Of a stretch of DNA of 64,000 nucleotides, positions 62,501-64,000 are shown in pieces. The stretch comes from Oligosphaera ethanolica (lineage in GTDB: Bacteria > Verrucomicrobiota > Lentisphaeria > Oligosphaerales > Oligosphaeraceae), in the NCBI RefSeq assembly GCF_030814695.1, contig NZ_JAUSVL010000001.1:3632227-3696226 (forward strand), written 5' to 3'. The notes below the pieces were generated by a model. That model ran no database searches, was not told the origin of the DNA, and saw nothing but the letters and a program-made list of their open reading frames with translations. Within the stretch, counting starts at the first letter, position 1; each line of letters begins with the position of its first letter. The position numbers were made by a program, and so were the translations under genes.

Positions 62501-63637
62501 CTCGTACACGCGCTTCAACGAGCAGAAGTCTGCGGAGACCGCAAAAACTGCTCCGGCTTCGCCCACTCCCCATATCTGCCCGTTATCTTCCCGCACCAGA
62601 TCCAGCACGACACCGCTGCCATGCGCTAGGCGGCCGGTTTCCCGGCCATCCTCGAAGCGATACACGGTTGTGGTATCCGCCACGGCCAATTGATTTGGCG
62701 CCAGGACGCAGACATTGTCGCGGACCACATCCGGGATGGCGTAGGCGGGGTGTTCCGCGGGCAGCGCGCAGATGCTTTCCCAGTAGGCCAGGCGCGAGGC
62801 CAAGGACGGTGCCGTGTCGACCGCCGACTCCGCCAACTGTGCTGCCACCAAGGGTTCACGCCGCGCCAACGCCGCGCGTGAACTGCTCACATAGGAGGTC
62901 GCCAGGTTGTTGATGGCCCGGTTCTCCGCGGCGGTGGCGAGATCGCGTTGCCTTTGGGCTTCGTTTCGCTGGCGCCAGGCGTATGCGCCGCCGCCGATGG
63001 CGGCTATGGCCAGGAGCGCAAACACGGCCGCTAGCAACCCCGCGCGCCGGGCCCGCCGCCGCTCCTCCCGTCGGCAATGGTCGCCGATGACCTTGCGGTC
63101 CACCCCCAACAGGAAGGACACCACCCCGACAAACCCGTTCTCCCAACTATCCTTCTCCCGTTCGTCGGCATCCGGCAGCATCGTCGGCAGATTGCGGACA
63201 ATGAGCCGGTCCTTCAACTCGGCCAACGCCGGCCCCAGGCAGCCATCGCCATCCTTGCCGTCCAGCGTGCCGCCCACCACCACCGGCAGCAAATGCCCCA
63301 CGGCGTCCTGCCGCGCGGGATTGTTCAGAAAGTGCCGGATCTCCTGGTCAACGGGGCCGGATTGCGCCGCAGCCGGTGAGCACAGCACGATCAAGAAGCG
63401 CGAGGCGTCGATCGCCTGGTGGATGGTATCCCAGTAGTGCGCCCGCGTTACGTCGAGGTCCGTCTTGTCGCGATAGACCGGCCGGACATACTTCGGATGC
63501 CCCGGACGCAATTCATCCGAAACCAGCTTCACTGGAAAACGAAACCACTCCAGCCGGCTCTGCAGCCAGCGCGCCACCCGCTCGTCCTTGCGCGAGTAGC
63601 TGATGAAGGCGACGTATTTGTAGGGCTCGTGGACCAT
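59519..63637 (-). CDS. TIR-TM-beta-propeller-TPR receptor-like protein
   Basis: The 1372-residue protein has the same plan as the next gene downstream. The TIR domain (YVAFISYSRKDERVARWLQS, VRPVYRDKTDLDVTRAHYWD, SRFLIVLCSPAAAQSGPVDQ then E99) is followed by a basic stretch, a membrane helix near 205-227 (GLLAAVFALLAIAAIGGGAY) and the juxtamembrane WRQRNEAQRQRDLATAAENR. A beta-propeller region (about 290-950) is more diverged than WD40, nearer PQQ-like repeats. The C-terminal third is helical TPR, ending AHAYLFNGQFEKAQAIYTKY, HPDMKRIEALLG, shared with the downstream gene and with the pseudogene at 45.0 kb. ATG 63637 has GGAGG upstream and lies 5 bp after the preceding stop. NAD-related signalling or defence is plausible. 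Confidence 0.86.
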   Translation of the reverse strand: MVHEPYKYVAFISYSRKDERVARWLQSRLEWFRFPVKLVSDELRPGHPKYVRPVYRDKTDLDVTRAHYWDTIHQAIDASRFLIVLCSPAAAQSGPVDQEIRHFLNNPARQDAVGHLLPVVVGGTLDGKDGDGCLGPALAELKDRLIVRNLPTMLPDADEREKDSWENGFVGVVSFLLGVDRKVIGDHCRREERRRARRAGLLAAVFALLAIAAIGGGAYAWRQRNEAQRQRDLATAAENRAINNLATSYVSSSRAALARREPLVAAQLAESAVDTAPSLASRLAYWESICALPAEHPAYAIPDVVRDNVCVLAPNQLAVADTTTVYRFEDGRETGRLAHGSGVVLDLVREDNGQIWGVGEAGAVFAVSADFCSLKRVYEVGNKCASLSVTKDGRRLAIGRQDGTALLLAVRTGGVLKVEHEISVGGQSRGSVFVSLSGDGTRLYAALNADAGHVSAYDTADGQQVWRQATERPGRIAVSASGRYMAWYATDGMVVAVLAQGQRFLQFASGKSLFGRLSFSPDETCLAYAASDVGASGRIEELNLASGTAQCLYQAPCKLATVQYAAPHRLLAAGLGEGQWVDLSTVRQTQQTSDLVWRVTAQADNSLRAFACGRPNWLDPQGGTLTRRMATRSIGITLEQWPYVRGWASLLGMTGMRAELTEWGLPTATVCGDVLPDGRAVIGLKDGTVALYHEGKTQEVGKLPGTVGHLRAGPAGLLLMAPQTFGDTVRLVRMTESTVTVVAEIPGSMPVTASAFTPDGVCMYVARSSPLGRINDGVIVAVETNAGKILGEASLRACGTVRDLLVLPDGPLLAALASGELAVLDRATMALHHTVPVVDAPLFRLAQFPGEDQTVVTGDEEGVLHVVNLVERKVAYSTRAMGVPVTALCTSPKEWVVAFGNRIECWSRVGDLEFTRQQRSEVRIWSAYDLQQQAKTARESGNVELALRLYRQIQRLQPRQIPFLMEIVELQAELRRYKDALGTFAEVAKAGRAQGMSDAMLQQYSLRKMMLLKAWWEADGNVETLNGAMREAVSFLFDNPGNGAIHLVPMSLLMSDGRSAEACAGLMALYPLLSPHTATPDMTLTRSDAARFATICALAAGIDPAAARARLAESWDAGAAVAPQAERDALKALYLGQPHGDIVATRNDWKATEKARVHFLLGMEAKQAGLGKQAAEHFEQGRACGDWHRINRHALASVRGERTNFEISNENVALYRAVSLLISTHMFMNTGDCKQAFQAAQQAWNAVETLPKTDPDRGRFLPRVAVSLTWTAALSGQPADAIISAEACLPFLPPDTPEPLLMNLAHAYLFNGQFEKAQAIYTKYLGTAFEDGRTWNDELRNDFKLLREAGQDHPDMKRIEALLGIQPAEDAK

Positions 63638-63642
63638 GGTGA

Positions 63643-64000
63643 TCAAGCCTCCGTTATGGTCTTCTGGGCATCTACCACGAAGGGGGTCAGTTGCAGTGGT
63701 TTGCCGCAGGCGTCCAGCGGGCAGGCGAGCTGCTGGCCGAGCATCCCGGCGTTGACCGGGAAACGTTGGCCACACCAAGGACAGAGCGCCGTCAGGTGCT
63801 CGTCGCAGCGGTCTGGGGCACCTTGTTCGCCAAAGCGCCAGAGCCGGACGGCAGTGATCAGCGGCGGACCGGACGGCGGGAAGTTGACCAGCGTGAGGAA
63901 GTGCATCTGGCCGTCTTCTGTGCCGCAGACGATCCGACTGCCGTCAGGAGAGAAGGCGGTAGAGAACACTCTAGAGCCAGCGTGGTAGACCGCCAGGCAT
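63643..64000 (-). CDS. WD40 protein with C-terminal zinc ribbon, 3' end only
   Basis: The frame is open to the window edge and reads LAVYHAGSRVFSTAFSPDGS then RIVCGTEDG, a WD40 repeat continuing upstream. After the last blade (ITAVRLWRFGEQGAPD) comes a likely zinc ribbon, CPWCGQRFPVNAGMLGQQLA, CPLDACGKPLQLTPF. The end is 5 bp before the TIR gene, so it is the upstream member of the receptor operon. Whether it also has a TIR domain is not visible. Confidence 0.8.
   Translation of the reverse strand, partial: CLAVYHAGSRVFSTAFSPDGSRIVCGTEDGQMHFLTLVNFPPSGPPLITAVRLWRFGEQGAPDRCDEHLTALCPWCGQRFPVNAGMLGQQLACPLDACGKPLQLTPFVVDAQKTITEA

Noticed and set aside
55303..64000. Prophage or Thoeris system
   Set aside because: No phage structural genes or integrase are seen, and there is no ThsA-like SLOG/SIR2 partner next to the TIR genes.

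Overview
The window is GC-rich chromosomal DNA from an anaerobic, polysaccharide-degrading bacterium, most likely of the PVC group and probably Lentisphaerota. The grounds are a type II-type pseudopilin-like protein with a Lentisphaerota/Planctomycete style N-terminus and C-terminal VDGH motif, a large pyruvate:ferredoxin oxidoreductase, fucose and rhamnose glycan enzymes, Gfo/Idh/MocA oxidoreductases, and many short GC-rich dispersed repeats between genes. The taxonomic placement is inference from gene content; there is no rRNA in the window.

Layout. 0-3.7 kb: the 3' end of ettA, then a converging polyamine-type ABC transporter operon (potA-potB-potC, no potD). 3.7-5.0 kb: repeat-rich spacer with a 9-bp minisatellite of about 41 units. 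5.0-10.8 kb: secG, an HPr-like protein, a GH78 rhamnosidase-like enzyme, and a substrate-binding lipoprotein plus permease pair without its ATPase. 10.8-12.1 kb: a mosaic of dispersed and tandem repeats. 12.1-19.2 kb: the translation operon nusA-infB-rbfA-truB-ribF followed by a membrane-anchored alpha/beta hydrolase. 19.3-19.9 kb: a higBA toxin-antitoxin pair. 20.7-39.5 kb: metabolic and housekeeping genes (L-fucose isomerase, two Gfo/Idh/MocA proteins, a hybrid sensor kinase, a YfcE-like phosphodiesterase, PFOR, GH29 fucosidase, pseudopilin, ispE, fxsA, one unknown).

39.9-64.0 kb is an accessory island of signalling and conflict-type proteins. It opens with a tightly packed three-gene cassette: a RelA/SpoT synthetase-TPR-SLOG-RyR protein, a Nudix hydrolase, and a two-TM protein with two RCK/TrkA-N-like domains and a RyR domain. 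This reads as a nucleotide-signal circuit with synthesis, degradation and a membrane effector. Next come a zinc ribbon-pseudokinase-TM-trypsin-TPR protein, a TIR protein bracketed by inverted repeats and an IS3-family remnant, a deoxyribosyltransferase-like (ASK-type N-terminal) protein with a small partner, a lipoprotein-patatin pair, and an operon of two giant TIR-TM-beta-propeller-TPR receptors plus the end of a third WD40 gene. A decayed fragment of the same receptor tail lies near 45.0 kb, so these receptors have duplicated and been lost locally.

A separate theme is repeats: 9-bp-period arrays built on a GGAC/GTCC core recur at several intergenic sites with different consensus sequences, alongside several families of hairpin-forming dispersed repeats. 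No tRNA, rRNA, CRISPR array or complete insertion sequence was seen.
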